This document shows positions 33,961 to 42,881 of a stretch of 64,000 nucleotides of DNA, in pieces. Where the stretch lies: positions 4,682,102 through 4,746,101 of the forward strand of contig NZ_CP045503.2 of NCBI RefSeq assembly GCF_007004545.3. The letters run 5' to 3'. A program made the translations under genes and the position numbers. The notes beneath the pieces are model-generated. The model was not told where the DNA came from, ran no database searches, and saw nothing but the letters and a program-made list of their open reading frames with translations. This stretch comes from Shewanella eurypsychrophilus. Lineage in GTDB: Bacteria > Pseudomonadota > Gammaproteobacteria > Enterobacterales > Shewanellaceae. Within the stretch, counting starts at the first letter, position 1, and every line of letters begins with the position of its first letter.

Positions 33961-34131
33961 ATGAAGAAGCTTCTTCCTACATTGATCATGCTATTGATCC
34001 CTTCTGTTTCATGGGCACACCCAGGTCACGGTTCTATTGGTTTATTCCATCACTTGTCTGATGTTGCACCACTTATCTTATTGGCCATTATCGTCGCTTG
34101 TGGCGCTGCATGGATCCGTTCTAAACGCTAA
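33961..34131 (+). CDS. Small HPGHG membrane protein, 56 aa, next to urease genes
   Basis: ATG at 33961 to TAA at 34131. A signal peptide (MKKLLPTLIMLLIPSVSWA) is followed directly by HPGHGSIGLFHHLSD, then one membrane helix (APLILLAIIVACGAAWI) and a basic end RSKR. The histidines immediately after the cleavage site match the start of HupE/UreJ nickel or cobalt permeases (H-x-GHG), but only one helix remains. Lying 245 bp upstream of ureD, it may bind or gather nickel in the periplasm for urease. That role is inference. The gap 33385-33960 holds only the fragment and repeats listed. Confidence 0.7.
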   Translation: MKKLLPTLIMLLIPSVSWAHPGHGSIGLFHHLSDVAPLILLAIIVACGAAWIRSKR

Positions 34132-34376
34132 CTATTCATCACCAGCTATTTATTAGGTTTTAAAAAGCGCTCGCAGCCGATCCTTCATTGAATCGTTTGT
34201 AACTTGTCGCGGCTACACATTTAGATTAAGTCTAAAATTTCATCAATCCTGTATTGACTGAACAGCCTAGTTGCGCGTGTTTTTTGAGACCGTTTATTTA
34301 ATCTACATAGCTATTTGAACTGTATGTGATTTTTAGGCTGTCTAGATAGCCATCTATATTTGGATAAGTTTCATTG

Positions 34377-35294
34377 ATGAATATTCCCGAGAGTGTTTAT
34401 TTTAAACGCCCTGAGTCTCATTTTGGCTGGCGTGCAGAGTTGAGCCTTACATATGGTATCAAGCGTGAAAAAACTCGCCTTTTAGAGCGTCATCAACTTG
34501 GCCCCTTAACCGTACAAAAAACCTTTTTCCCTGAGGGTTCAGCTTGCCATACCTATCTATTGCACCCTCCTGGCGGCGTAGTGGGAGGCGATCAGCTCAG
34601 TTTTAATATTGATGTTGGCCCTCAATCACACGCCCTATTGACCACGCCGGGGGCGACAAAATTTTACCGCAGCAATGGCGAACAAGCATGGCAAAGCCAA
34701 GTGTTAAAGGTTGCTAAAGGGGGCTTGCTTGAATGGCTACCTATGGAGAATATTTTCTTTGCTGGGGCTAACTGTAAATTACTGACTCAAATTGAGCTAG
34801 CGTCTGATGCTCGATTTATAGGTTGGGAACTACAGTGCTTTGGTCGGCCGATGTTGGCTGAGAGGTTTGATAAAGGGCAAGTATTAGGACAAACCTTTAT
34901 TAGCCGAAATAACCGAGTATTGCTGGCTGAAAGCCTACGGGTTCAAGCACAAAATAACATCGACCAAGCTGCAACATTACGAGACTTTGCAATGACCGGC
35001 AGCCTTTATATCACCCCGATTGAACCCGAGCTAATCGACAAAATTAACCGGGTCATCGATGAGCAACAACGCCGCTTTAATGGCGATGTTCTACTCGGTT
35101 CCAGTGAGATCGGCAGTTCGTCGACAAGTAGTGCTATGTCATTAACCAGCACCGCAGAAGATAGCTTAATGGTCGTACGCGCCTTGGGCCAACAAACAGA
35201 ACCTATGATGGCCAGCTTTGTGCAGATCTGGCGCTGCGTTCGAGAACACTGGTTTGGAGAATATCCAGAGGTACCAAGGATCTGGTCGACCTAG
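34377..35294 (+). CDS. ureD: Urease accessory protein UreD
   Basis: 305 residues from ATG 34377 (a TTG lies one codon upstream). Family blocks FGWRAELSLTYG, THLLHPPGGVVGGD-like HTYLLHPPGGVVGGDQLSF, TTPGATKFYRSNG, LEWLPMENIFF and ALGQQTEPM are all present. UreD (UreH) binds apo-urease and forms the scaffold through which UreF and UreG deliver nickel. First gene of the operon; 85 bp separate it from ureA. No Nik- or Fur-type operator was recognised in the 245 bp before it, although a short GCTGTCTAGATAGC palindrome lies at about 34338. Confidence 0.95.
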   Translation: MNIPESVYFKRPESHFGWRAELSLTYGIKREKTRLLERHQLGPLTVQKTFFPEGSACHTYLLHPPGGVVGGDQLSFNIDVGPQSHALLTTPGATKFYRSNGEQAWQSQVLKVAKGGLLEWLPMENIFFAGANCKLLTQIELASDARFIGWELQCFGRPMLAERFDKGQVLGQTFISRNNRVLLAESLRVQAQNNIDQAATLRDFAMTGSLYITPIEPELIDKINRVIDEQQRRFNGDVLLGSSEIGSSSTSSAMSLTSTAEDSLMVVRALGQQTEPMMASFVQIWRCVREHWFGEYPEVPRIWST

Positions 35295-35379
35295 CCCGAC
35301 GCTCATTTTAGCTAAATTGGTAGACCAAATAACATGCTCGTCATTGAAATAACAGAGCGATTAAAAAGAGAAACATGTC

Positions 35380-35682
35380 ATGGAATTAACCCCAAGAGAG
35401 AAAGATAAGCTGATGCTGTTTACCGCTGGATTAGTGGCTGAGCGTCGATTAAGTCGCGGCTTAAAGCTGAATTATCCCGAAGCGGTAGCACTGATCAGTT
35501 GCGCCATCATGGAGGGTGCAAGAGATGGCCGTACAGTGGCTGACTTAATGAATTATGGCCGCACTGTTTTAACCGCTGAGCAGGTGATGGAGGGTATTGC
35601 CGACATGGTGCATAACGTCCAAGTTGAATGCACTTTCCCTGATGGAACTAAGTTAGTTTCGATTCACGAGCCTATTGTTTAA
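35380..35682 (+). CDS. ureA: Urease gamma subunit
   Basis: 100 residues, standard size. MELTPREKDKLMLFTAGLVA, RGLKLNYPEAVALISCAIME and AEQVMEGIADMVHNVQVE are the full UreA signature. Small structural subunit of the (alpha-beta-gamma)3 urease, which hydrolyses urea to ammonia and carbamate in the cytosol. 50 bp upstream of ureB. Confidence 0.98.
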   Translation: MELTPREKDKLMLFTAGLVAERRLSRGLKLNYPEAVALISCAIMEGARDGRTVADLMNYGRTVLTAEQVMEGIADMVHNVQVECTFPDGTKLVSIHEPIV

Positions 35683-35732
35683 TAGCTGATGTTATTGGCA
35701 CTAAACAAATTAAGTTGTTTGAGGACTACACC

Positions 35733-36050
35733 ATGATCCCTGGTGAAATCATTGTAAATAAAGCTCTTGGCGAAATAGAGCTTAATCAAGGCTACGACAA
35801 ATGTAGCTTATCTGTAGCAAATATTGGCGATAGGCCTATACAGGTAGGATCTCATTATCATTTTTATGAAGTGAATGAGTTTCTTAGTTTCGATAGAGAG
35901 CAAACCTTAGGTTTTCGTTTAGATATTCCAGCCGGAATGGCGGTTCGATTTGAACCTGGACAGAGCCGTACTATTGAATTAACCGCCTTTTCTGGCCATC
36001 GCATCATCCAAGGCTTTGATGGCCGAGTGATGGGAAAAATTAAGGAGTAA
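35733..36050 (+). CDS. ureB: Urease beta subunit
   Basis: 105 residues from the ATG at 35733 (MIPGEIIVNK), which is the family start and is preceded by GAGGACTACACC; an upstream frame extension is not used. Signature blocks NIGDRPIQVGSHYHFYEVN and GHRIIQGFDGRVMGKI. Structural subunit of urease. Two bases separate its stop from ureC's start, so translation is coupled. Confidence 0.98.
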   Translation: MIPGEIIVNKALGEIELNQGYDKCSLSVANIGDRPIQVGSHYHFYEVNEFLSFDREQTLGFRLDIPAGMAVRFEPGQSRTIELTAFSGHRIIQGFDGRVMGKIKE

Positions 36051-36052
36051 GC

Positions 36053-37756
36053 ATGGCTAAGATCTCAAGACAAGCCTATGCAGATATGTTTGGCCCTACA
36101 GTTGGCGACCGCGTTCGTTTAGCGGATACCGTGCTAATGCTAGAGGTCGAGCAAGACCTCACCACCTATGGTGAAGAGGTAAAGTTTGGAGGCGGTAAGG
36201 TGATCCGTGATGGCATGGGTCAAAGCCAAGCGTTAAGTCAAGATTGCGTCGACGCCGTGATAACCAATGCACTAATTCTCGATCATTGGGGCATAGTCAA
36301 AGCCGATATAGGTATTAAGAATGGCCGTATTAGCGGTATTGGTAAGGCGGGAAATCCCGATGTGCAGCCAAATGTCGATATTATCATTGGTGCTGGTACA
36401 GAGGCGATAGCGGGCGAAGGTAAGATTATTACCGCTGGGGCGATTGATACACACGTGCATTTTATCTGTCCACAACAGGTTGAAGAAGCCTTATGTGCGG
36501 GAACCACCACCTTCATCGGAGGAGGCACCGGCCCAGTTGCTGGCTCGACAGCAACGACCGTGACGCCGGGAATTTGGAACATGCACCGCATGTTAGAGGC
36601 TGCGGATGAGTTACCGATTAATGTCGGCTTATTTGGTAAAGGAACCGTCAGTAACCCAGATGCGATTCGCGAACAGATAGCAGCGGGCGCGATTGGGCTC
36701 AAGATCCATGAAGATTGGGGCGCAACGCCTGCTGCTATCGATATCTGCATGACAGTGGCTGAGGAGATGGACGTACAAGTGGCGATTCACTCCGATACGC
36801 TAAATGAAGGTGGCTTCTATGAAGCAACTGCCAAAGCGATTGGTGACCGTGTTATTCACGTATTCCACACCGAAGGCGCTGGCGGCGGCCATGCACCCGA
36901 TGTGATTAAATCTGTGGGTGAGGCCAACATTATTCCGGCGTCAACTAACCCGACGATGCCATACACGATTAACACCGTTGATGAGCATCTGGATATGTTG
37001 ATGGTTTGCCATCACTTAGACCCTGCCATTGCCGAAGATGTCGCCTTTGCAGAATCTCGTATTCGCCGAGAAACCATCGCTGCCGAGGATATCTTGCATG
37101 ATTTAGGCGCAATATCTGTGATGAGCTCTGATTCACAAGCGATGGGACGTGTTGCCGAAGTGGCGATGCGAACTTGGCAGTGTGCCCACAAGATGAAGTT
37201 ACAACGTGGACCGCTCGAGGGTGATTCTGAGCACAGTGATAACACTCGTCTTAAACGCTACGTGGCTAAGTACACCATTAACCCGGCAATAGCCCATGGC
37301 ATTAGCCATGAAGTGGGTTCGATTGAAGTGGGTAAGCTGGCGGATATCGTATTGTGGGACCCAGCCTTCTTTGGCGTTAAACCCACTTTGATATTGAAAG
37401 GTGGTCTGGCTGTTTATGCGCCAATGGGAGATATCAATGGTGCGATTCCGACACCGCAACCTGTGCATTATCGCCCCATGTATGCGGCTACGGGTAAAGC
37501 ACGGGCTGCCACTTCAATGACCTTTCTATCTAAGGCGGCACTCGAAGCGGGCATCCCAGAAAAGCTTAAGCTGACTCATCTTATCGGAGAGGTGAAGGGT
37601 TGCCGTGATATTCGTAAGAAAGACATGATCCATAACAGCTACACCCCAGAGATAGAACTCGATTCACAAACTTATGTGGTTAAAGCCGATGGCATGCCCT
37701 TGGTCTGTGAACCGTTAGCCGAGCTGCCAATGGCCCAGCGTTACTTCCTATTTTAA
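36053..37756 (+). CDS. ureC: Urease alpha subunit, catalytic
   Basis: 567 residues, full length. All active-site residues are at their standard numbers: His134 and His136 in DTHVHFICPQQ, the Lys217 that is carbamylated (GLKIHEDWG), His in VAIHSDTLN and VFHTEGAGGGH, Cys319 of the mobile flap in MVCHHLDP, and Asp360 in SSDSQAMGR. A di-nickel enzyme; catalysis should be normal. Produces ammonia and CO2 from urea for nitrogen supply or alkalinisation. Confidence 0.99.
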   Translation: MAKISRQAYADMFGPTVGDRVRLADTVLMLEVEQDLTTYGEEVKFGGGKVIRDGMGQSQALSQDCVDAVITNALILDHWGIVKADIGIKNGRISGIGKAGNPDVQPNVDIIIGAGTEAIAGEGKIITAGAIDTHVHFICPQQVEEALCAGTTTFIGGGTGPVAGSTATTVTPGIWNMHRMLEAADELPINVGLFGKGTVSNPDAIREQIAAGAIGLKIHEDWGATPAAIDICMTVAEEMDVQVAIHSDTLNEGGFYEATAKAIGDRVIHVFHTEGAGGGHAPDVIKSVGEANIIPASTNPTMPYTINTVDEHLDMLMVCHHLDPAIAEDVAFAESRIRRETIAAEDILHDLGAISVMSSDSQAMGRVAEVAMRTWQCAHKMKLQRGPLEGDSEHSDNTRLKRYVAKYTINPAIAHGISHEVGSIEVGKLADIVLWDPAFFGVKPTLILKGGLAVYAPMGDINGAIPTPQPVHYRPMYAATGKARAATSMTFLSKAALEAGIPEKLKLTHLIGEVKGCRDIRKKDMIHNSYTPEIELDSQTYVVKADGMPLVCEPLAELPMAQRYFLF

Positions 37757-37812
37757 AACACACGCCGATTGATTATTCAATAAAACTCAGTCGGCTTATT
37801 AAAGAGATAAAA

Positions 37813-38367
37813 ATGATTAAGTTAACTCAGATACTCACTGAAGCGTCTCACGTGGACGCAAGGATTTGTTTGACTATGGTGCAACGCACTAAAAGCCGTT
37901 TACGTGCAGTGCTTGAAGATGGCCGTGATACCGGCTTACTACTTCCTCGAGGACATATTTTGCATCATGGGTCTTTATTATCAACCGATGACGGTTTTGT
38001 GGTTGAAGTTGTTGCAGCAAAGGAACAAGTTTCTACCGCACGCAGTGACGATCCAACCCTTTTTGCTAAAGGTTGCTATCACTTAGGTAATCGGCATGTG
38101 CCATTGCAAGTTGAAGCGGGGTGGTGTCGATTTCAGCATGATTATGTTTTAGACGAGATGCTTATTGGCCTTGGATTACAAGTGACTGTTGAGCATGCAG
38201 CATTTCAGCCTGAACCGGGCGCATACGGCGGCACCACAGGTGGCCACTCACACGGTGAAAGCTATGACTCTAGTCTAGAAAAAGCAGGCAGTGAGCATAG
38301 CCATGATCATAGTTATGCCCACCAGCCTGTTCACTCTGATGACGACTCACATAAGCATGAGCACTAA
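37813..38367 (+). CDS. ureE: Urease nickel metallochaperone UreE
   Basis: 184 residues. The N-terminal domain has SRLRAVLEDGRDTGLLLPRG; the metal domain has GCYHLGNRHVPLQVE and LGLQVTVEHAAFQPEPGAYG. The C-terminal tail is unusually His-rich (GGHSHGES, EHSHDHSYAHQPVH, HKHEH), a nickel store like that of Klebsiella UreE. Passes nickel to UreG. Stop lies three bases before ureF. Confidence 0.97.
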   Translation: MIKLTQILTEASHVDARICLTMVQRTKSRLRAVLEDGRDTGLLLPRGHILHHGSLLSTDDGFVVEVVAAKEQVSTARSDDPTLFAKGCYHLGNRHVPLQVEAGWCRFQHDYVLDEMLIGLGLQVTVEHAAFQPEPGAYGGTTGGHSHGESYDSSLEKAGSEHSHDHSYAHQPVHSDDDSHKHEH

Positions 38368-38370
38368 TCT

Positions 38371-39054
38371 ATGTACAGCGTTCAAAACATGTTGCCAGAG
38401 TTGCGGCTCTATCAGCTCATTAGCCCCTCACTGCCTGTTGGCGGTTTTACCTACTCTCAAGGCTTAGAGTGGGCAATTGAAAAGGGTTGGGTAACCACGC
38501 CAAAAGCATTGGAAGATTGGCTTAAAAGCCAGATGTTAGAGAGCCTAACGAGCCTTGAATTACCCATATTAGTGCGTATCCAAGGTTATTTGGCCGCTGC
38601 GGATTATGTTCAAGCGCAAGCTTGGTGTAATTATCTTGCCGCGAGTCGTGAGACCAAGGAGTTACGGCTGGAGGAGCATCAACGTGGTATCGCCTTTGTG
38701 CGCTTGCTGCCAAAGCTCGGGATAGAGCTGACCCCAGCGCTAACAGATATGGTGAAAACCACTCAACTGGCGGCTTTTGCTTTAGGGATTAATGAATGGC
38801 AAATCCCCTTAGATAAAGCACTCGGCGGTTATCTGTGGAGCTGGCTTGAAAATGCTGTTGTTGTTGGGATCAAGTTAGTCCCATTAGGACAGAGTGATGG
38901 TCAGCAACTCTTAATGTCGTTAGCCGAGAGTATCCCTACTGCGGTAGAGAAAGCACTGCAGATGACAGATGAAGATATTGGCAGTTTCACCCCTGCTCAA
39001 GTGATGGCCAGTTGTCGTCATGAGCATCAATATACTCGGCTATTTCGCTCTTAG
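38371..39054 (+). CDS. ureF: Urease accessory protein UreF
   Basis: 227 residues. LYQLISPSLPVGGFTYSQGL is the family signature at the start, with ASRETKELRLEEHQRG and HEHQYTRLFRS at the end. UreF joins UreD on apo-urease and controls UreG GTPase timing. Tightly coupled to ureE; 127 bp precede ureG, where I see no separate promoter with confidence. Confidence 0.97.
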   Translation: MYSVQNMLPELRLYQLISPSLPVGGFTYSQGLEWAIEKGWVTTPKALEDWLKSQMLESLTSLELPILVRIQGYLAAADYVQAQAWCNYLAASRETKELRLEEHQRGIAFVRLLPKLGIELTPALTDMVKTTQLAAFALGINEWQIPLDKALGGYLWSWLENAVVVGIKLVPLGQSDGQQLLMSLAESIPTAVEKALQMTDEDIGSFTPAQVMASCRHEHQYTRLFRS

Positions 39055-39181
39055 CTTCACAGCAGCAATCAATAAATAAATAGATAGATAAATCAAACTA
39101 AATACAGCTTGCGGCCACGGGAGCTGATAACACTTTGGGCACAGTCTCAACATGAGCCTTTGTCGTAATTAGGAATAAATA

Positions 39182-39805
39182 ATGACTGAAGTAGATTATA
39201 AGCAACCGCTGCGTATAGGCGTCGGTGGACCTGTTGGCTCGGGTAAAACTGCACTTTTAGAGGTGCTGTGTAAGGCGCTACGTGATAAGTATCAGATTGC
39301 GGTTGTCACTAATGACATTTACACCCAAGAGGATGCCAAGATTTTAACCCGTGCTGAAGCGCTAGACGCTGATCGGATTATCGGCGTTGAAACGGGTGGT
39401 TGCCCACATACCGCTATTCGTGAAGATGCCTCAATGAACTTAGCCGCGGTTGAGGAGCTAGCCAAACGTCATAAGAATTTGGACCTGGTATTCGTTGAAA
39501 GTGGTGGAGATAACCTAAGCGCAACCTTTAGCCCAGAACTTGCCGATCTAACGATTTACGTAATTGACGTCGCTGAAGGCGAGAAGATCCCACGTAAAGG
39601 GGGCCCAGGGATCACACGCTCAGACTTGTTGATCATCAACAAGATCGATCTGGCACCTTACGTTGGTGCGTCACTCGTAGTAATGGATCAAGACACCAAG
39701 CGTATGCGTCCTGAAAAGCCATACATATTTACCAATATGAAAACCGGCAAGGGTGTACCAGAGATCATCACCTTTATCGAAACTGCAGGCATGTTAAATG
39801 TTTAA
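39182..39805 (+). CDS. ureG: Urease accessory GTPase UreG
   Basis: 207 residues, SIMIBI GTPase. P-loop GVGGPVGSGKTALLE, ETGGCPHTAIREDASMN with the conserved CPH nickel-binding motif, ESGGDNLSATFSPEL and the base-specific NKIDLAPYVGA. It couples GTP hydrolysis to nickel insertion into UreC. Last gene of the urease operon proper. Confidence 0.98.
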   Translation: MTEVDYKQPLRIGVGGPVGSGKTALLEVLCKALRDKYQIAVVTNDIYTQEDAKILTRAEALDADRIIGVETGGCPHTAIREDASMNLAAVEELAKRHKNLDLVFVESGGDNLSATFSPELADLTIYVIDVAEGEKIPRKGGPGITRSDLLIINKIDLAPYVGASLVVMDQDTKRMRPEKPYIFTNMKTGKGVPEIITFIETAGMLNV

Positions 39806-39950
39806 CAGCTTTAGCTGCTAACAAAAGGTAAAAGCTTATAAAGCATCAAGCTTTATTTGAATATTGGTGATATTGCAAGCTGCAGATCCATCTCTATCAC
39901 CATCAAACTAACATCTAAATAAACACTATATCAAAGAGGTAAAAATCAAT

Positions 39951-41210
39951 ATGAGTAACGACATCATCAAAGTTTCAAGAAACACAGCTAATGCACCAAC
40001 AAGCTCTGTATCTACACAAACTGTCGCCTTTTCTCATTACAACAATATTTCAGCTCAGTTGCCTGTCAATCCTAAAACTGATGAGATTGTCGTTGGCAAT
40101 GTCACTGTTCAGGCAAAGCAGTGTTTAATCAATATAAAAGCCATTGTAGAAAGCATCGACCACGTGATGGACGATGTGGTTAAAATCAATATCTTCGTGA
40201 AACATATCGCTGATATTGACGCCATAAACGATGTTTATTCCTCATTCTTCCAAGGTGCGCTTCCTACACGAACAACCGTTGCTGTGGCCGCCTTGCCGAT
40301 GAGTGATGCTTTGGTACAAATGGATGCACTTATTTCAAACGGTGAAGGCACAGCACCACAAGCACCGTGTGAACTGATCAAGGTATCAAGAAATACCGAA
40401 AATGCACCACAGGGTCTGTATTCACAAACAGTGGCTTTTTCTCATTACAACAACCTGTCGTCTCAACTGCCTATCGACTCGAAAACAGGTGAAATAGTCA
40501 AGGGAGGTATAAAAGAGCAGACAACACAGTGCTTAAATAACATCAAAGCTATTTTAAACAGTATCGACCACGTGATGGACGATGTCGTTAAAACCACGAT
40601 ATTCCTTAAAGATATCTCGAATATTGAAGCCGTAAATGAAGTTTGCCAAACCTTCTTCCCAGACTATGTGCCAACACGAACCTTTGTTAACGCAGCCGAT
40701 TTAGCTATGGGAGCTTTAGTGCAAATTGATACTGTGGTGTCACACGGAGATGGTACGCCGCCACAAGCACCTGAAGACACAGCTCTAATTGTTATAGAAG
40801 CAAGCAATACCGACAGTGCCCCCAAAATGCCATACTCGCACACCGTTGCTTTTTCTCATTACAATCATATTTCAGGTCAACTGCCTGTAGATCCAAAAAC
40901 CACTGAGATGGTAGCGGGTGGCGTAAAAGCGCAGACAGAACAATGTCTAAACAATATTAAGGCCATTGTGGAAAGTGTCGATCACGTGATGGACGATATC
41001 GTTAAAGTGAATATCCAAGTAAAAGATATCGCAGATCTTGATGCTGTAAACCAAGTTTACTGCACATTCTTTAAAAGCGACCTTCCAGCAAGAACAAGCA
41101 TAGGTGTTGCGGCGATCCCTATGGGTGCCTTGGTGCAAATCGATGCTGTGGTTTCTAACTGTGAAGGCACGCCTCCACAGTTAGAAACCGCATCCAGCTT
41201 ATCGCTCTGA
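39951..41210 (+). CDS. Triple RidA-domain fusion protein
   Basis: 419 residues formed by three consecutive RidA (YjgF/YER057c) domains: about 5-131, 141-268 and 281-407. Each repeats VAFSHYNNIS, QLPV(I)xxKT, QCLxNIKAI, SxDHVMDD and the catalytic Arg (Arg107 in PTRTTVAVA, Arg243 in PTRTFVNAA, Arg381 in PARTSIGVA). The Glu that usually follows in the strand (IEA) is Asp here (MDA, IDT, IDA). Single-domain RidA is a homotrimer that hydrolyses reactive enamines to keto acid and ammonia, with active sites between subunits, so this may fold as a covalent pseudo-trimer. AAAGAGG precedes the ATG. It follows ureG by 145 bp; it may have its own promoter. Confidence 0.9.
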   Translation: MSNDIIKVSRNTANAPTSSVSTQTVAFSHYNNISAQLPVNPKTDEIVVGNVTVQAKQCLINIKAIVESIDHVMDDVVKINIFVKHIADIDAINDVYSSFFQGALPTRTTVAVAALPMSDALVQMDALISNGEGTAPQAPCELIKVSRNTENAPQGLYSQTVAFSHYNNLSSQLPIDSKTGEIVKGGIKEQTTQCLNNIKAILNSIDHVMDDVVKTTIFLKDISNIEAVNEVCQTFFPDYVPTRTFVNAADLAMGALVQIDTVVSHGDGTPPQAPEDTALIVIEASNTDSAPKMPYSHTVAFSHYNHISGQLPVDPKTTEMVAGGVKAQTEQCLNNIKAIVESVDHVMDDIVKVNIQVKDIADLDAVNQVYCTFFKSDLPARTSIGVAAIPMGALVQIDAVVSNCEGTPPQLETASSLSL

Positions 41211-41247
41211 CTTATAGCTGAAAGCTGCTAACTTATTAAAAGGAAGC

Positions 41248-41280
41248 AAGCTCCTAGGATCTAGATCTTAGGAGCTTTTC
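41248..41280. terminator. CTAG palindrome terminator between convergent genes
   Basis: AAGCTCCTA and TAGGAGCTT arms around GGATCTAGATCT, followed by TTTC. Ends both the triple RidA gene and the channel gene. Confidence 0.75.
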
Positions 41281-41288
41281 TATTAAAC

Positions 41289-42179
41289 TTATCCTACCTT
41301 CTGCTCCGCTTGCGTACTTTGCGCAGTTTTAATTAGCATACCTTTAAGCTCAGCTATCTGTGCCTTAAGCTCCGCCACATCGGCGGCGCTAGCTGGTTTA
41401 TCATCTGCTACTTCTAAAGGCTCGAGTAAAGGCGCCAGGTTTTTGGCCTTCTCAGCTTCTTCCTCGGCTCGCATCGCTGCAGTTTCCTGAGTCATCACAT
41501 CTAATACCGCACCGACCATCATGTTCAAAAACACGAAAGCTGTCAGAAAGATAAAACTTAAATAATAGATCCAGCTCAGTGGATAAACCGCCATGGTTTC
41601 ATACATCACAGAGGTCCATGACTCGAAGGTTGAAACCCTAAACAGGGTCAACATGGCTACCGATACATCACCCCAGAGGAAATCATTAATATGGGCAAAC
41701 AGCATGCTGCCAATTGCACCGTATATATAGAAGATAACGAACATCAACAAGGCGATATAGCCCATGCGTGGAATGGCTTTTAATAGCGCGTTGACCAGCA
41801 TTCGCAGCTCAGGGATCATCGAAACTAATCGCAGTACGCGGAAGATCCTCAATAGGCGAGCAATGAGAATTCCTGCGCCACCAGCCGGGATCAAACTGCC
41901 TATCACGATCAGCGTATCGAAAATATTCCAGCCATTGCTAAAGAACTTCTTCGGCCCATCACTAGCTAAAAAGCGGATCACAATCTCTATGGCAAAGAAG
42001 ACAGTAATACCGATATCCAGCACGAGTAAGCTATTCTCGATCCAGTTTGGTAGATGATAAGTATGCGCACCAATCGACAAGGCCGAAACAATAATGACAA
42101 AGATAACAAAGCCCTGAAACGCTTTACTGTTATCAATAAGTTTTAGTTTGTTCTGTAAACCAGAAACGTTAGCCAACAC
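41289..42179 (-). CDS. Bacterial voltage-gated sodium-channel-like protein (NaChBac type)
   Basis: 296 residues with six membrane segments. S4 is visible as ARLLRIFRVLRLVSMIPEL with Arg every third residue; the pore loop and selectivity filter read LFRVSTFESWTSVMYE, where FESW corresponds to the LESW filter of NaChBac. S6 is LTAFVFLNMMVGAVLDVM, followed by a long acidic linker and a C-terminal coiled coil (SAADVAELKAQIAELKGML) that tetramerises such channels. Probably a homotetramer conducting sodium, with roles in motility, pH or osmotic response in marine bacteria. A copy of its C-terminal coding region lies at 33552-33704. Confidence 0.9.
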   Translation of the reverse strand: MLANVSGLQNKLKLIDNSKAFQGFVIFVIIVSALSIGAHTYHLPNWIENSLLVLDIGITVFFAIEIVIRFLASDGPKKFFSNGWNIFDTLIVIGSLIPAGGAGILIARLLRIFRVLRLVSMIPELRMLVNALLKAIPRMGYIALLMFVIFYIYGAIGSMLFAHINDFLWGDVSVAMLTLFRVSTFESWTSVMYETMAVYPLSWIYYLSFIFLTAFVFLNMMVGAVLDVMTQETAAMRAEEEAEKAKNLAPLLEPLEVADDKPASAADVAELKAQIAELKGMLIKTAQSTQAEQKVG

Positions 42180-42348
42180 GGCTTTCTCCTATGAAATATA
42201 TGACTGTTTAACTGCGCGTTCACTGTGCGACAAAAAATGTGGGGGATGACTCTGGAATTGTTCTGTAGATACAGGAATCAGGGAGTGTTTGGCCACAGTC
42301 GCAGCCGGCGGAGCATATCAGTGATTACTTAAGAGAGCATTAAAGAAA

Positions 42349-42379
42349 AGATCCTAGGCACTAGATCCTAGAACCTAGG
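42349..42379. repeat. CTAG-rich intergenic repeat
   Basis: AGATCCTAGGCACTAGATCC followed by TAGAACCTAGG, between two leftward genes. Member of the CTAG family. Confidence 0.55.
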
Positions 42380-42391
42380 CACATCGCTATC

Positions 42392-42697
42392 TCATTTAAG
42401 CAGCTCGGTGATCGTTTGTAGGTGTGTATCTACCCAGGCTGAGTTTATAGGCCCCCAGGTACTGATCTTGTAATAACCAGAATTATTACGCTCACCATCC
42501 TGAATGAAATGGCACTCAATACCAATATCATTAAGAGCCGCTATCGAGTCTTGCAAGGTACGACGTGGCATGCCCGTTAATTTATTCAATGAAAGCAGGT
42601 TATGCTGTTCACTATCGATAGCGTGAGCGATATACAGCTTACGCAAGAAAGCTTTCTTCTGTTTTGAAACATCTTCAGTTGTCACATTCAGGCCCAA
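42392..42697 (-). CDS. Winged-helix DNA-binding protein (HTH_43-like)
   Basis: Up to 101 residues; the first codon at 42697 is a TTG and a GTG at 42685 is the alternative. The sequence KKAFLRKLYIAHAIDSEQHN, LNKLTGMPRRTLQDSIAAL and DIGIECHFIQDGERNNSGYY forms a compact winged-helix domain; I recall this pattern from the HTH_43 group, which contains small stand-alone proteins of unknown target. Divergent from the YdbS/YdbT pair by 185 bp, so it may regulate them (inference). Confidence 0.75.
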   Translation of the reverse strand: MGLNVTTEDVSKQKKAFLRKLYIAHAIDSEQHNLLSLNKLTGMPRRTLQDSIAALNDIGIECHFIQDGERNNSGYYKISTWGPINSAWVDTHLQTITELLK

Positions 42698-42881
42698 ATA
42701 GTTTTATATTCTTATTAATAGCAATCAGTATAAGCTATCACAATCAAGTATTTATTAATAATTCCAATCACAGGGAAATACATATCTTGGCTAAAGTGTT
42801 GTGAAATATGTCACAGCCTAGAGAATGATAACAAGATACTGATATAGTGGTCATATAATGGATATAAGAAAATGATAAGCA

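Noticed and set aside
33831..34061. Rightward 76-codon frame before the urease genes
   Set aside because: It overlaps in another frame the HPGHG small protein, which has a proper signal peptide and metal motif.
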